From Amaurobius ferox (taxonomy: Eukaryota; Arthropoda; Arachnida; Araneae; Amaurobiidae), in assembly GCA_951213105.1 (NCBI GenBank), contig OX578138.1, positions 65,075,040 to 65,139,039 on the forward strand: a DNA stretch of 64,000 nucleotides, in the 5' to 3' direction. The notes under the pieces are model-generated. The model was not told the origin of the DNA and ran no database searches. It saw nothing but the letters and a program-made list of their open reading frames with translations. This document shows, one piece after another, positions 20,164 to 35,100 of the stretch (positions within the stretch are counted from its first letter, which is position 1; each line of letters begins with the position of its first letter). Both the position numbers and the translations under genes were made by a program.

Positions 20164-23100
20164 CTAAAAAAAAAAAATGATGCATTTTAACATATTTTAA
20201 TGATTTAGAACATGACAAAGTGAATACTAATAAAACAAGTTTATAGATACCACAGTAAATTTAATAATGAAAAATAACTGCTTCTGAAAGATTATAATAC
20301 AGAAGAATCTTGACTATCAGAATTAATTAGGATTGAAGTGCCTTCAGAAAATCAATAATTTTAGATAATTGAAAACATTTAAAATTGTCTATTTATAGTT
20401 AAACACGATATGTATGAGAAGAACTTTGCATATTTTTCATAGATAGAGTGTCCAGGTAGTGGGCTATGAATTGTGTGTTACTCATGAAAGACCCCAAGTG
20501 AGAGTATTTTGCACAGTATTGACACTAAGTCTTGCATTTGACCTATCAAGATATTGAAGAAAAAATTAATAAGGCTTAAACAATGTTGGAACATATATTT
20601 CTAATGAATATTTGCGAATTTGTGATGAAAGGCTGAATATTGTATAACTTTAAATAAATGACAAACTGGAGAAAATGTGTATTCGATGCAACATTATTTT
20701 TTTTTAAAGGTATAAAATATGGGAAATATACGTATATTTAGAGGGAAAAGGCGCAATAAGTTTAACAGATAAAATAGCTTGGGTTAAGCAAGATTTTACT
20801 GTATTGTTTCTGCTGCTGACTAACAAAATCGTTTATCTAGAAGCATTTAAGCAGTGGTTTGAGCAAATTTTTAGAGATGTGGGTCGGAAAATTTTTCGGT
20901 AACAGTAAATTTTCTGCTATGTTTTTCTGGAAAATTTCCAGCTTATTTATTTTTTTAATTATTTTGAAAATGAAATGCAATACTTTTTCCACATAGCTTT
21001 TTAATAGGCAAGTAACTTTACAAGAAGTTTTTGATTATTTAGTTTTTAATTTTGAGGAGGAAAAAGGGGTATTATTTATTTTAAGTAAAAGGATAAAGAA
21101 GAACTAGAAGGATACAAGTGACATTTTACTCATGGTGAGAAAAAAAAAACTGAAATTTTTAGAAGTCTATTCTTACAGCATTAAGTCCTGTAAAATTTTA
21201 TAAAATATAAATAATATGAAATATTTTGCTAGTGATTCTGCTGATGGAATACGCTTTAATAGCAGTAAAAGATGTACAGTAAAAAATGCATTTGTGTTCA
21301 TTTCACATGTCCGAAAGTTATTTAAAAGATTGTTGAGACGGCAATGGTAATATGTGAATGTAACAACATAAGCATTATTACAAGCATTTAAAGAGAGACT
21401 TGCACCTTATAAAACTAGGATAACAATTGGTTTGCCCAATGTTTGTGACTTATAATTTTTAGAAGCATAGGCTTGTTTAATTATTTAGGGGATGTTGCTC
21501 TGGTGCTATGAGAAGCATTGACATATTTACCACATTGTTAGGTTTTCAGGCATTCCAGAATAAAGATTAAATGGCTAGATATGTCTAAAGAAACGTAACT
21601 ATTTTATTTATTGTTTTCTAACTTTGCAAATTTTAAATATATCATTCTAATTTTTAACACTTTATAACATAGTTGAAAAGCGTTTATGACTTTGTTCATT
21701 CTATCTGTCTGTCTGCCCGTTAGAATGATAACTGCCATAAAAATGACTTTATCAAAATGAAATTTTATTATGTTGTTCAGACGGTCTCTGGGACTTATGG
21801 GAATATAAATGAGTAATATCACCCAATTAGTTTTGGACTGAACCCAGGTTGAAAAAATGAAATACATTGAACTCCATGGGACCTAATTTTACAAACATAT
21901 TTTGAGCGAATTTAAAATTCACAAATTGTTTCGAAAGGTTTAGGAAATATTCAAATTATCTTATAAAAAATATGAAAAAATTTTAGAAGAATATATTTGG
22001 TAGATTTTAAATAAAATTAAAATAATAATTACACCCATATTATATGAGTTTCCCGGCCGCCCATTTTTGCTGCTCTATATCTTCGGATGAGTCAGACGGC
22101 CTGGGTTTTCGACCCATATTATATGAAGAGATCACAATTTTACAAACATATTTTGAGCGAATTTAAAATTCCCAAATTGTTTCGAAAGGTTTAGGAAATA
22201 TTCAAATTATCTTATAAAAAATATGAAAAAATTTTAGAAGAATATATTTGGTAGATTTTAAATAAAATTAAAATAATAATTACACCCATATTATATGAGT
22301 TTCCCGGCCGCCCATTTTTGCTGCTCTATATCTTCGGATGAGTCAGACGGCCTGGGTTTTCGACCCATATTATATGAAGAGATCACAATTTTACAAACAT
22401 ATTTTGAGCGAATTTAAAATTCACAAATTGTTTTGAAAGGTTTAGGAAATATTCAAATTATCTTATAAAAAATATGAAAAAATTTTAGAAGAATATATTT
22501 GGTAGATTTTAAATAAAATTAAAATAATAATTACACCCATATTATATGAGTTTCCCGGCCGCCCATTTTTGCTGCTCTATATCTTCGGATGAGTCAGACG
22601 GCCTGGGTTTTCGACCCATATTATATGAAGAGATCACAATTTTACAAACATATTTTGAGCGAATTTAAAATTCACAAATTGTTTTGGAAGGTTTAGGAAA
22701 TATTCAAATTATTTTATAAAAAATATGAAAAAATTTTAGAAGAATATATTTGGTAGATTTTAAATAAAATTAAAATAATAATTACACCCATATTATATGA
22801 GTTTCCCGGCCGCCCATTTTTGCTGCTCTATATCTTCGGATGAGTCAGACGGCCTGGGTTTTCGACCCATATTATATGAAGAGATCACGTGCCCCACTTC
22901 AAAATAAAATATGGCATCCATCTTGTGTCAAAATCGTGATTTTAATAGTTCTTTTTAATTTATATTTAGTGTTGTATCCGTCCTAAAACTGTTTTATTTT
23001 TGTTTAATTTCTGTGCATCTATATTCTGAAACAATGCAATTACAAAATATTTGAGTTTAAATGATCAACCATCTTGTGTCAAAATCGTGATTTTTAAAGT

Positions 23101-26100
23101 TATTTTTAATTTATATTTAGTGTTGTATGCATCTTAAAACTGCTTTATTTTTGCTTAATTTCTGTGCTTCAACATTCTGAAACAATGCAATTACAATATA
23201 TATGAGTTTAAATGATCATCAAACTTTGATTATTTCTATAACGGAATCTAATTTTCACTTATGGAGAATGTAAACACATCAAGCTGTAAGACGAATTGTA
23301 TAAGAATTGCTGAATTTCTTTAACGCAAAATTATTTAGCTCTTTGAGCCTGAAATATAGCTGATATGAATGAAACAATCATTGATTTTACATAGAGAACA
23401 GACAATTTTATAGCAGACGAAGTTTTTCGATGTAGATTTAAGCATAGAGTTAAATTACATTTACCTCCATGGTTTTTAAATAAAATAAATTATTGTAGTA
23501 TTGTGATCAGGCTTCGGGAAATCAGTAAAAGCTAGCCCATCCTCTAGGACGGCTATTAAAATTATTTACCCATCCTCGAAATTTCTTTCTCGTCTCCCCA
23601 AGAATTTTTTTTATATTATATTCATTAACATATGTGCTTAAATACATCGCAAAAAATAATAAATTAGAACCAACTGCCTCACGATGAAGTGCGATAACTA
23701 CATATTCATACGCCACCCCCACAGCGCTTAACTGCCACAATCAAACTCGCCGACGCGGCATCTCTGATAAAGGACTGAACCCGGCAGAATTCCGATCTAT
23801 GGGTGAGGGCAGAAGGGTAAGAGATGAAAGGAATCTCTCCTTTTTCTAATGTTTGGTAACTTGAAGGAGTGGTAAATAAATAATCATATAAATCCTCTTG
23901 TCTCTAAGCAGTTTAAACCTCATTCACACTCTTAATTTTTAGGGAATGTGACTGAATCAAGATTAGAATCTTCTTGGACTGAATAGACGTTTCATACCTT
24001 AATTTCAATTGTCAGACAACTGGAACAAATGGCATGAATGAATTGTAAACGTATTAGTTTTAAAGTTGAAAAAGTAGGAAAGAAAAGGAAATACTTCTGG
24101 CCAAAACTAGAAGAAACCCTTTAAAAAATTCAAATTTATTACGTACTCCAGTCTATTACAGCAAATGGAAATTTTATAGCTTGGGTTTTAAAGAGTTAAA
24201 AGGGGATAGAGATCTGCAAGGGTTTGGGCTTAGGTCCGGGCTGGGTTTGAGTTTTCTACTATTTTGGGCCAGATTGAGTTTTTATTTTTTATTTTTTAAA
24301 TGTCCGTTACGACCAGGCCAAACATATTTATTTTGAAATTTTTTTCAATGGATTTAAATTGAATACATGAACTTATTCCGTTTATTTCAGCTATGCAAAG
24401 ATAAATGTTTAAGAAAACAAACTCAATTCTCAGTACAAAATTATCACAAATTTGTTTTTAACATATTTGAATACAAATCATTTTGGCCTGTCGAGATGCA
24501 GTTATCTTCAGACTGAGTTCATTCTACATTTATAAATTTCTCCGGGCTTGACTCAGGTTTAAGCACTGGTATTGTCGGTTGGGTGAAAATCTGAAATTTT
24601 GGCACAAGTAGACCTCGTACAGGAGAACAGAACATGTCACTTCAATCGTGAGCGTGCTATCGCATTTTCGTTCAGTCATCGGATTCACTGGGTGGAGGAT
24701 GAGGGGAGAGTGCCTGTAGCTACAATGTAGACCTGACGGCTTTCCTAGAAAGAAGGCATTGATAATGCACACTAGCTAAATTAGGGAAGGGGGAGGCGAT
24801 TTGTAAGTGACGATATTTCAATTTTCATTCATGGCATGGGAAAAAGCGGCTTTTCCCATAAATTTTACGATGACAATTTTTTTTTTTTTCTCTTTTTTAC
24901 GGAATTTCTAATCTCAAGGCTGAAACGGACGGCAACTTCTGAAAATGGCCATCCTCACCGAATTACCCGGCAAGGACGGGTAATTTCTTGAAGCTTGATT
25001 GTGATGAATGAAAGGAATGGAATGAAAGTGTATGTATGAAATATTTACAGCTTTTACATAGAGAGTTAGGCGATTCATATTTCAATGATGTCATTTGAAT
25101 AAAGTTCATTTTTAAGTTTTCAAATACAATAAATTAATGTAGTATTGTGATAATTTAAAAAATATTAGCACTGAATGTATCGCATTTTAGAGATGTTTAA
25201 ATAAAATTGCATTGTAGTTGGAAAGTGTTTCATAATCAATGCTTTATGCATGATTGATCTTTCTTGTTTAAATATGGTATTATATTATCAGCGGGGAGTG
25301 GTATGCCTTTTAAAAAATTGAATGAAATCGATTAAACACTGCTTTAAATCCCCAGCAATGCTGGGTACATTTTCTAGTGTTCAATATTCAGAGGATGGAG
25401 ATGGATGGAAAAAGGGTACTTGTGGATTCTCGAGGCTACCCAAGAATATAAACAGAATTGCATAATCACATTATTTATGTGATAATTAAAATATTAACCT
25501 AAAAAATTAACCAAGATATGAAAATAAGCTGGTTAATTTAATGAGCAATAATCACGGGATGCAGATAAATGGAAAAATATTTTATTATGATTCTTGGCAA
25601 TGACTGATACTTTCAGTAAAATTTCAATTTGATTATTGTAATTGATGCTTATCTGCAAGTTGCAAATTTCCGGATTTTTCCAGAAATAAGAATAAAAGAC
25701 AATTTTGTTTTTGTATTTTAGTCTCCTTTTAAAATTCCTGATTTTTAGAATGTGCACAAATTTTGTGAAACTGCTTTTAGAATTTTAATAGTTAAAGGGC
25801 TAGAAATATGGAAGTTTGTTTCCTCAAAGACTGTGTAAATCTGGATATTATGCATGTTCCATGCAGGGTAAGAAATTAGCGGGGGCCATGCGCAAAATGC
25901 GACCAAATTTTTATCATTTGCGACCATAATTTCGGAATCGGGGGCCAAATCGCGACTAGAAATAAACCACTATAATTTACCAAAAATAACCGAGGAAAAA
26001 AAAAACTTTTTTTTTCTTGTATAAAACAATAAGTCAGTTTAAAATTAATACAATAATATAAAACAATCTTAGTATTCCCGCTCGATAGATGGCGATTAAA

Positions 26101-29100
26101 CTTCAAAAACTGGCGATTAACAAAATCCTGACTACCGGCCAAACTCTGTGATAGTTTAAAGAATGACCCTTCTCCTTAAACAATGCCACCTGTGGAGTAA
26201 CAAAAATCTGTCAACAATCGCTACGATACTGCTATACGAAGCGTCCGTAGTTGTTCTCCCCTACAAGGCGATCGTAATTTATTGCATTTGCAACTGAGAA
26301 AGAGTGTAACCCCTCCTCTTGATTACCGATGTGTTTTGCGACATGCCGTGGCGTAGCGTCTTTACCGCGCTCTATGCATTGACCTGGACCCATTTTCACA
26401 CGCTGTAAGAAGCAGTAACTACTCTGCTTCGAGGACTAATCTAGATCGTTGGTACTAATAGGTCTTTCATCATTTTTACACCTACCTCAAATTTAAAAGG
26501 GTTCCCTACTCTAAAGTTGATGCACGAACGGAATTGAAATCACTCGCTTAAAAAAAATATTTCGTGAAATTAGCCGTCTATTTTTGGTGAATTCTGAATT
26601 TACTTATTGGCTAAATATTCATTATAGCATGTTTTTCATAATAGAAAATTAAAAGAAGTAATCTATAAGAAAGAGAGTCGGGAATTCTCTGTGGCTCGGG
26701 ACCGGTGCAAGCGAACTGGCGTCCGGCGTGATCTGGGCGTCCGGCCTGAATAAAATACATCAACCTTGGGGAAGAGGGAATTCTTTTCCGAGCTGAATTG
26801 CTGATATTGCAATGTTATATAGTATTATTCTACTTTAATCTACATATTCACGGTCCATAAACGACCCTATGAAAATTATGAATGTGTGTAGCATTGACTG
26901 AAATAGCACGTTTGAAGGATACTAACCCGGACATACTTCATATTAATTTTAAAGCTAGATCGCGAGAATTTCACAATTTTTAAAGTCTCGATGCACAGTT
27001 CTTTGTTTAGAGAAATTGTAGATTTCCTTTTATAGATTATACCCTGTTTTAAGTTATTAATCTTTCATCGATGATGCATAAAAATAAAAAATGTATGGAT
27101 TCCTAAAATGTTTGCATAGTTGTGTTTTAGAAGTGCTAACTGTTAACAATTATTATAAATTCAAAGTTAAACCGATTCCATTTTCAACTTATCTGTGGTC
27201 AAGAGCTGTTCATGCCCCCCCCCCCCCCCTCGTCCCACGTGGATCGGAAAATTCGAGTATTGTAATAAAACATCATGCTTCTAGCGATATAAGACGACAG
27301 TTCTTAAATTCAAAAACGTCGAAATATTAAAATGATCAAATTTTCTTAAGAGGATAAAGAATTTCCTTGTTATGAAATACATATATTGGGGAAATTTTAA
27401 AGTAAAAGCGTTCATAACATCCGATAATATAATGGGAAAAAAGACCGAAATATCGCGATTGCGCTGATGGAAAATTTACATAGTAAATCATCAAAAAAAT
27501 ATTATAAATTTATTAAAAATCACTGAAAATCATCGGTAAAACCCTCTAAATTAAAGAAAAATCAGTGGTCGGGCTTATTTAAAATAATAGGGAGGAATAA
27601 ATAATAGTAAATGCTTCGTCAGCTTGGAAAAGTAAAAAATAAAAAGATCAGGATGAGAAAATTTGAAATTGCTTAAATTAATTGATTGAATTTAAAATTG
27701 CCTCCAAAAATATTTGAATGCTTCATGATAAATTATTTTTTTTATAATCCATTTGAAAACAAATGTTATAAAGCACCTGAAAAGACTTATAATAAAAGTC
27801 ATTGGTAAGATTTCAGATCACAGGAATAAAAAAAATTAGTGAAATAAATTAAAAAATGATATAATTAAAAAAATTAAATTTAAAAAACCTTTGAAAAATG
27901 GAAAAGATGGGGATAGGGACACTAACTTATAGAAAAGAATTGGTTTTAGAAAAAACACTTAAAATAAGTTTTGAAAATCTATTAAAAGTTAATAAGGAGA
28001 TGTTAGCAATAATAAATGCATGTTAACAGTATTACTCATTAAAAATTAAGATATTTTTGTGAATTTGTCTTGTTTTTTTATCAAATAATAATAAGAAATT
28101 GTGTATCTTGCCAATCTCTTAAATTTTCCCCAATTTTTAAAATCCTCCTCCTTTCAATCAACATCCAAATAATAGATTGTACAAAAGTAGATCCGCTAAG
28201 GGGAGTTTTCTTGATAATAGACATATAGTGACTTATGTTTACTGTATAATAAATCTATAAATAAATAGGTAATACTAGCAAATTCCTAAATTATTAAATA
28301 ACATACTTAAACACAATTTTGCATAACATTAAGCAAGTTGAAAAAAAGCATAGCATATTTTGCAGCTGTGAACAACTAGCCATTAAACATCATTGACCTA
28401 CCGGCCAGTGGTTACTAACTAAAAATGGGAATTAAATGATAAGTCAATTTAAAAATTAAAATTTGCACTTTAGTGTCTTTTTTTTAAGTATATATATATA
28501 TTTGGCAAGCAAATAAAATATTTAGATTAGGCCTATGGGATTTTATCGTGTATATTTTTTATTTCATTAAATTGTTTTATTTTGGCCCCTAGAAATTTTC
28601 AAATGGCCCATAAAAAATTGATGCTGGGGGCCATTTGGCCCCTACTTTTTTTTTCTAATTTCTTACCCTGGTTCCATGTAATCAAAACAAGGAAAACTGA
28701 GTATATATGATGTGATCAAAACTGGCTCCAGTAAGAACAGAACTTGTCTTAGTGTAGGGCTGCTAACATTAAGACTAATTTTTTTAAAAATCAAACTGTC
28801 ATTCTAAACTATAATTATGTTTATATCATAAATAGTGTAATGTCAACATTTAAGGAATGGAAAATGGTGGGTTTTGCAAGCTTAATTCATTAAATCTGCT
28901 TCCTCTGAAAATTAAAATTGCAAGCTATTGGCTGCAATCTTACAGTGGTCTTTAACTATAGACAGATGAAGTTGAACTAAGGGGAAAAAAAAAAATGTAA
29001 ATTCAAATAAATATATAGATGTATTTCAATAAGTATAAACAAAATATTGAAAATTTAAATATTGAAATTTATCTAGTAAAACTATATACATTCGTAAAAA

Positions 29101-32100
29101 TATTTGAAGTATATCTTATGTTTTGATGACTTATTATTTAATACAGAATATTAAACCCACCATATGACAGGACAAATATTATATACAGGATTTCCTCTCA
29201 TCTGCAAAGTATGCACTTATAAAATCTCTAGACACACATGGATGAGGTATTTTTCCTCATCAAAACTATTAATTACAATACAACCTATCAGAAAATAATT
29301 ACTAATCTATACGACTTTAACAAAATGCAATTTATAACCTTGTAACAAAATGACATTAAACAGGCAGTGAAAATTCATATATTTTGAATAAATAACAATA
29401 AATTTAAAATTCCTACAATGTAAAGGGATTTTTAAAGAAATTATATTTTCAGAATTATTCATTACATTGACAACACTTCTCAAACGCTGTCAATATTGGG
29501 CTAAATTTATCGCCAAGCATGCCAGACATGCAGAAAATGGGCTTTTCTTATATAGTAAAAAGCAAGCAAGAAAAAAAAATCAAAGAAAATTGGGTCATTA
29601 TTTCTTCAATGACACATAAGAAAAAAATTACCTCTTCCATTTCATTAACTTCATTGTCCGTTTCACTCATTTTTTCATCCAGTTCCTTTTCATTATAATC
29701 CTGAAATAAAAGATATATAATACATGCCTAAAAAGCATCTTGAGATGATTAGATAAAGAGGAACAAGTAAAAGTAAAAACCATAGTTTCTTAAAGTATAC
29801 CATTTTATTATTTGTATGTAACTTAAGTGTATGAAAGATGTATTTATTAAATTATATGTAACATATGAAAGAAAACAACATACCAAATTTGAACTTTCTA
29901 GCTGCTTTAGTTATCCAGCTATTTAAAGGGGAAAAAAAAATACATTCCTATGGCAGGCCTAGAACAGGCTGAGATGGTAAGGTCCAAATAAAAAAAAATT
30001 AAAATATACCATGAAAGACAGTGATATGTCAAATATGAGCCTTCTAGCTGCACTGGTTCTAGAGTTATGCCCAAGAGAGGAGTACATTCTTATGGGCCCA
30101 GGACATGCTAGCCCTATAAGGTTAGAAAATCTAAAGAATTCAAGTATATCATAAAAGACAATGACATACCAAATTTGGAATTTCTAGCTGCTCCAGTTCT
30201 AGAGTTATTCCCCAAAAATGAGTAGATTCCTATGGCAGAGGATAGCGCAATATGGTTCAAGATCCAAAGAATTAAAATATACCATAAAAGACAATGACAT
30301 ACTGATTAATGGAACCTGTTTAGTTAGAACCTCAAAAACACGAATCACACTGACAAATACCAAGTCAAGTTAAATAAAAGGCTGTAAAAAATGAAGCAAT
30401 TCTTTCTTTACAAATGAATAATTATTAACTTAAGTCATTTTTAATGATATGCATTTAACAATAATATAGATGTATTTAACTATGAAGGTTATATGTCTTT
30501 ATCATTTATCACAATTTATCAACCTTTATCTATATTTTTAATTGCCAAAAATGTAATTACTTGACTACACTTATAGTATAATTTCATTTGCACATTGTTT
30601 CTTTTTTGATTCCGAGTTGCTCCCATAGAAAGCCAAAATCCAAAATGAAGTTATAATATTAGTGTTGGAAGGTTGGGGTGTTTTCAGCTCTGAACTTACT
30701 TTCAAAGATTATGTGAATTGTGTCTTATTTAAAAACAACAAAGCTTTTCACTATTTGTTAGAAAATGAATAGTGACAGAAAAAAGTAGTTGTGAACATTA
30801 AAAAGAAAATATTTTTCAACCCATATTAAGCCAAGTAGTGACACATGTTGAAACTTTCAGATCATGAAATTGAGGTGAACATCTTTTATCAGTTAAATAA
30901 CATACAAAACTGATTGAAATTAAATTAAAATATTAAAGAATAAATAAAAATTATTAAGGACACAATATAATGGCATTATCATAACAATTTATAATGCTGT
31001 TCTTTGTGTCAGTTTGATGCAAATTACTGGACCATTGAAAGCTGTATAGAAAAGTAAATGTGCACTATGACTATGGTATCCCAAGAATGGCTCATGATAG
31101 TTATAAGGTGATGATTGCAAATGACTGTACATACAAATTGCATACAAAGTTTATATAAGATGGAGACTTTTTACAAGATAAAATAGACTTTTTAAAAACT
31201 CAGTAAAAAGAACTTTTTCTCTTGACATTTTAGGTTCATAGATCTCCAGGCAAAGTTTCCATTTTCTATTATAATCCAGGTTTATTAAATTGGAACTTGT
31301 CTATGTACTATAGAATAGAAATTTTGTCTACAAATTGTTATGCAATAAAGTACAATAAAAAAAAATATACGATTTATTCTGTTTAATATTATATAAGGGG
31401 GGGGGGGGGGGGGATTCTTGCGCAATTTTTAAAAGTGTAGTAAAATTTCGAAAGTGTGACTCAAATACCAATATTCTAGTAATTAAAAAATTAAAAGCTC
31501 TGAGGTTGTATTAATATGATTAATTTTCATTCAATTATCTTAAGCCACTTTCTCTGTTTAAAAAACAGAATTGAGGCGTTAAGCTCATGGTTGCCTTAAT
31601 CTTTGTCGGGGCTTCTAGGAAAGAGTAAATTCTAGAGCCCCTCCCCATAAAACTTTTATAGTATAAAAAAATAAAATAAATAAAAAAAAGAATACAATCT
31701 CCACTAATACAACTTTATAACTTATCAATAATATTTAAAGATACATTAATTACATTTAAAACAAACTAAAATTACATTTAAAATCTATAACATATTTAGG
31801 AAAACAAATATATAGCTATGTAAAAATTTTATTGCACATATATCTAAAGAAGTACTGATTGAGTCGACACTCTCTTGCCCTGTCATAATTGAATGACGTT
31901 CTGGCTGAAAAATCAAATGGCAGATCTGTTAACTTTTAAAATCTAAACATCAGGAGTCTTTATAGCAGAAGAAATCATGCGCTATAGACATTTCTTTTGA
32001 CCCGAGGAAAATAGGTAATACATTAGTAAAAGAGTTAGTGATTACAGTGGAAATTATTTAACTGTAAATAATAAAGGGGTAAAAAAAAAAAAATGAAACA

Positions 32101-35100
32101 AGCTGAAGCTAATAGCTAATAAACTTTCATTGATGATTTAACAGTGGGCAGATTTAACTTTCTTTAAAAAATGGAGAAAATCCTACTGAAAGCCGTGTTA
32201 TTACAGGCTGGATTTACCTTTCAACAAATTTTCAAGCATTTGAGAAGAAAGAACTGATCTAAATTGAGTGTGCTATAGTCATGGCATTAAAACTTCTCTT
32301 GTGCTCTGCATTGCTATAGGGAACGGTCAAAATAGCAAAACCCATATGCATTCCCCTTTCTGGATTCAATGATTGAAGGGTATTCTTGTGTATAAGAACT
32401 TTTAAAGGAAATCTCATATTGTTTTAACAACATCACAAAAACATGCATAGCAAAGACTGATATAATATAAAAGAAAATAAATTACATATCTTAAGCAGTC
32501 AAGATCACACAGTTGTATGCAAAGTATATAATCATTCACTGAAACAATTTGGAAACTATGCAACTGATCGAAAACAATGCACTAGTCAAATGGAACATAA
32601 TAATCGGGAGATCTTATTTTTGAAACTAATTGGGAGGAAACCAGTATCCAACCTAAATCCGCCAAGTAGGCAACTCGAAAATTGGCAGTTTTTGGGGATT
32701 TGAATGTTTTACACAACTCATATATGAAATTTGTGAGAAACAGTGTTATTTTAGTTTAGCTTTAGATTTAATATATCTATATCTTTTTTTACTCGTATAC
32801 TTTAGTGTTTTATAAATGAAGCAAGTTAATGATGGTAAGTATTTATTTATTCCAGAGTCTGAACCAGACACTCTGTAGTATATCATTTTATTGAGGGAAT
32901 TAAATTTAAATTCAGTAAAAGGTAAAATATTGACTGGAAAATGATTCAATTTGATGTCAAAACGGTAATAAAATCAAAATTATGAATTTAAGTCCAATAG
33001 AAAAACTAATATTTTTCTAAATTCAAGAAAACAATGACATTTTCAAGATAATAAAACAAAAGCATATTTCTATGTTCTTATCAAAGTTTCGCACAATTTT
33101 GTAGAAAATAATTGCCATTTTCCCATGTATATATATACAGATATTGAAATTAATTTAAATTCTCTGAAGATTTCAGATTTTTCTATCAGGTGCATGAAGC
33201 CTAGTTTTGTTCATTTAGAAAAAATCCAGTTTATAGACTTACAGTCAGTAAATGTTATAAAAGTTACAGTCCAAAATAACTAACCATGACTTACACCATG
33301 TTATTTCATTAATTTTTTATTACCAATTACAGCCGTGTCCCTGTATCCACAGTTTTAGTTATCTACAGTTTACCATAGCTTGGAAAAGATTGGATATTTA
33401 AAAAATAAACAGTTTATTAGTTTCAAACTAAAACTGGGACTGTATTGAGTAGCAGTATTTTCCCCCTGTTCTACTATCTCTTGAGATGGGCATATTTTTC
33501 TTTAAATAACATTCTTTATTACAGGTATGTACGCAAGATATCTATTGAAAATGTGTAACAATAGCATGTTTTTTTTATTGCTCATGCAATGCTTCGATGG
33601 AAAATAATGACTTTTATTTGTTTGTCATCCCTTGAAACTGCATACAATACTGTACATTACAAGTGTACAGTATTTTTTCATTATTTTATCATATCTTTTG
33701 AATTTGGCAAAAATAACAGAATCCCTTACTTTTATAAGTACGAAAGATGTAGAGAAAGTAGAGAGAAAGTATGAGAGAAAGTACACCATAGCTGCCAACC
33801 TTAAAGAACATAAATTAGGGAGATTTTCACATCTCGACGAGATGAAAGGAGGGGAGGGAAGGGATTTTTAATTTTAGAGTAAGGATGTTTTACTTTGAGT
33901 AGGAATTTTGACTTTTCCTAACAAAATATGTTAAGTAGGTATAGAGAGAAATTTCAAATATAATCTGAACAATTAAATAAAAATTAATATAGAAAGTAAA
34001 TTAAAAATTAACAAAATGTTAAATATCTTTGTAACAGTAATAGTGGCATATTTGGCATTTTTGAGAAGTTTTAATATTTTAGTAATAACAGGCATGAAAT
34101 TGCAGAAAGTTAAGAAATAAGGAAATTTTGAATTCATTTAAAAAAGTATATAATGATTACCCTTTTACTTTTAATCCTATTAATTAATTGTAAATTACTT
34201 TAAAATTAGAAAATGGAACTAAAATGCATCAGCTTTATTAGGAATATAATAATTAAATTTATCAAAATGGAAAGACCCATATTGAAATATATATTTTATG
34301 AAATTTTAATTATTCCTTTATACCAGCTTAAAATATCTTGTTTTCAGTAATTACATAAATATTAAGATTTAGAAAAGTTACAGATTATAACTCTTCAATA
34401 TAAAATATTAAATTACAATTTTCAGGCACTGATAAAACTAAAAAAACATTTGAATACAAAAATTGCTTTTCTTATCTTGTTTATTATGATATTTTTAATG
34501 TATAAAAACAGTCTATAATCACCTTTCAGGGTTCATGCCCATTTTTCAAAATGAAATTCCCCAAGTTTTCCAGGTTATCCCTGTTGTCTTCATCAAAATT
34601 CCAGATATTGTGTACTACTATTTTAACGCCAATTTAAAGAAATAATTTTAGATGTAACTGATATTTCCCATGAATACATGACAGAGAGAGAAAAAAAAAA
34701 AAAAAAAACATTCAAAATAACTCAAAATTTTCTATATTTGCATACAATTTTATCTACATATACAGTACAACTTCAAAAATCTGGACTTTGGCAATTTCAA
34801 ATTTTAGAATTTTTCGGATTATAGAGTTTGGATAAAATTTATACTTAATATTAACTAAAAACACTATAAAACATTACGTTTAGTAAAAATAATGACAAAA
34901 AGTCAAGTTAACCTATTAAAAAATATTATTTAATACAAAAAAATGGAACAAATGAAATTTTAAGAAAAAATATACATATACAAGAAATAAAAAGAAAAAT
35001 AAAGTTTACATTTTATCATTTTGTTTAAACATTTGAACAAATATTTGTTGTTTCATTAATTTTGGCTTGTGGAGAAGCCGTTTTTCTTTTATCCTGTAGG

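Noticed and set aside
21885..22888. CRISPR-like array
   Set aside because: Long 251-base contiguous units without short repeats and unique spacers, in a eukaryotic genome.
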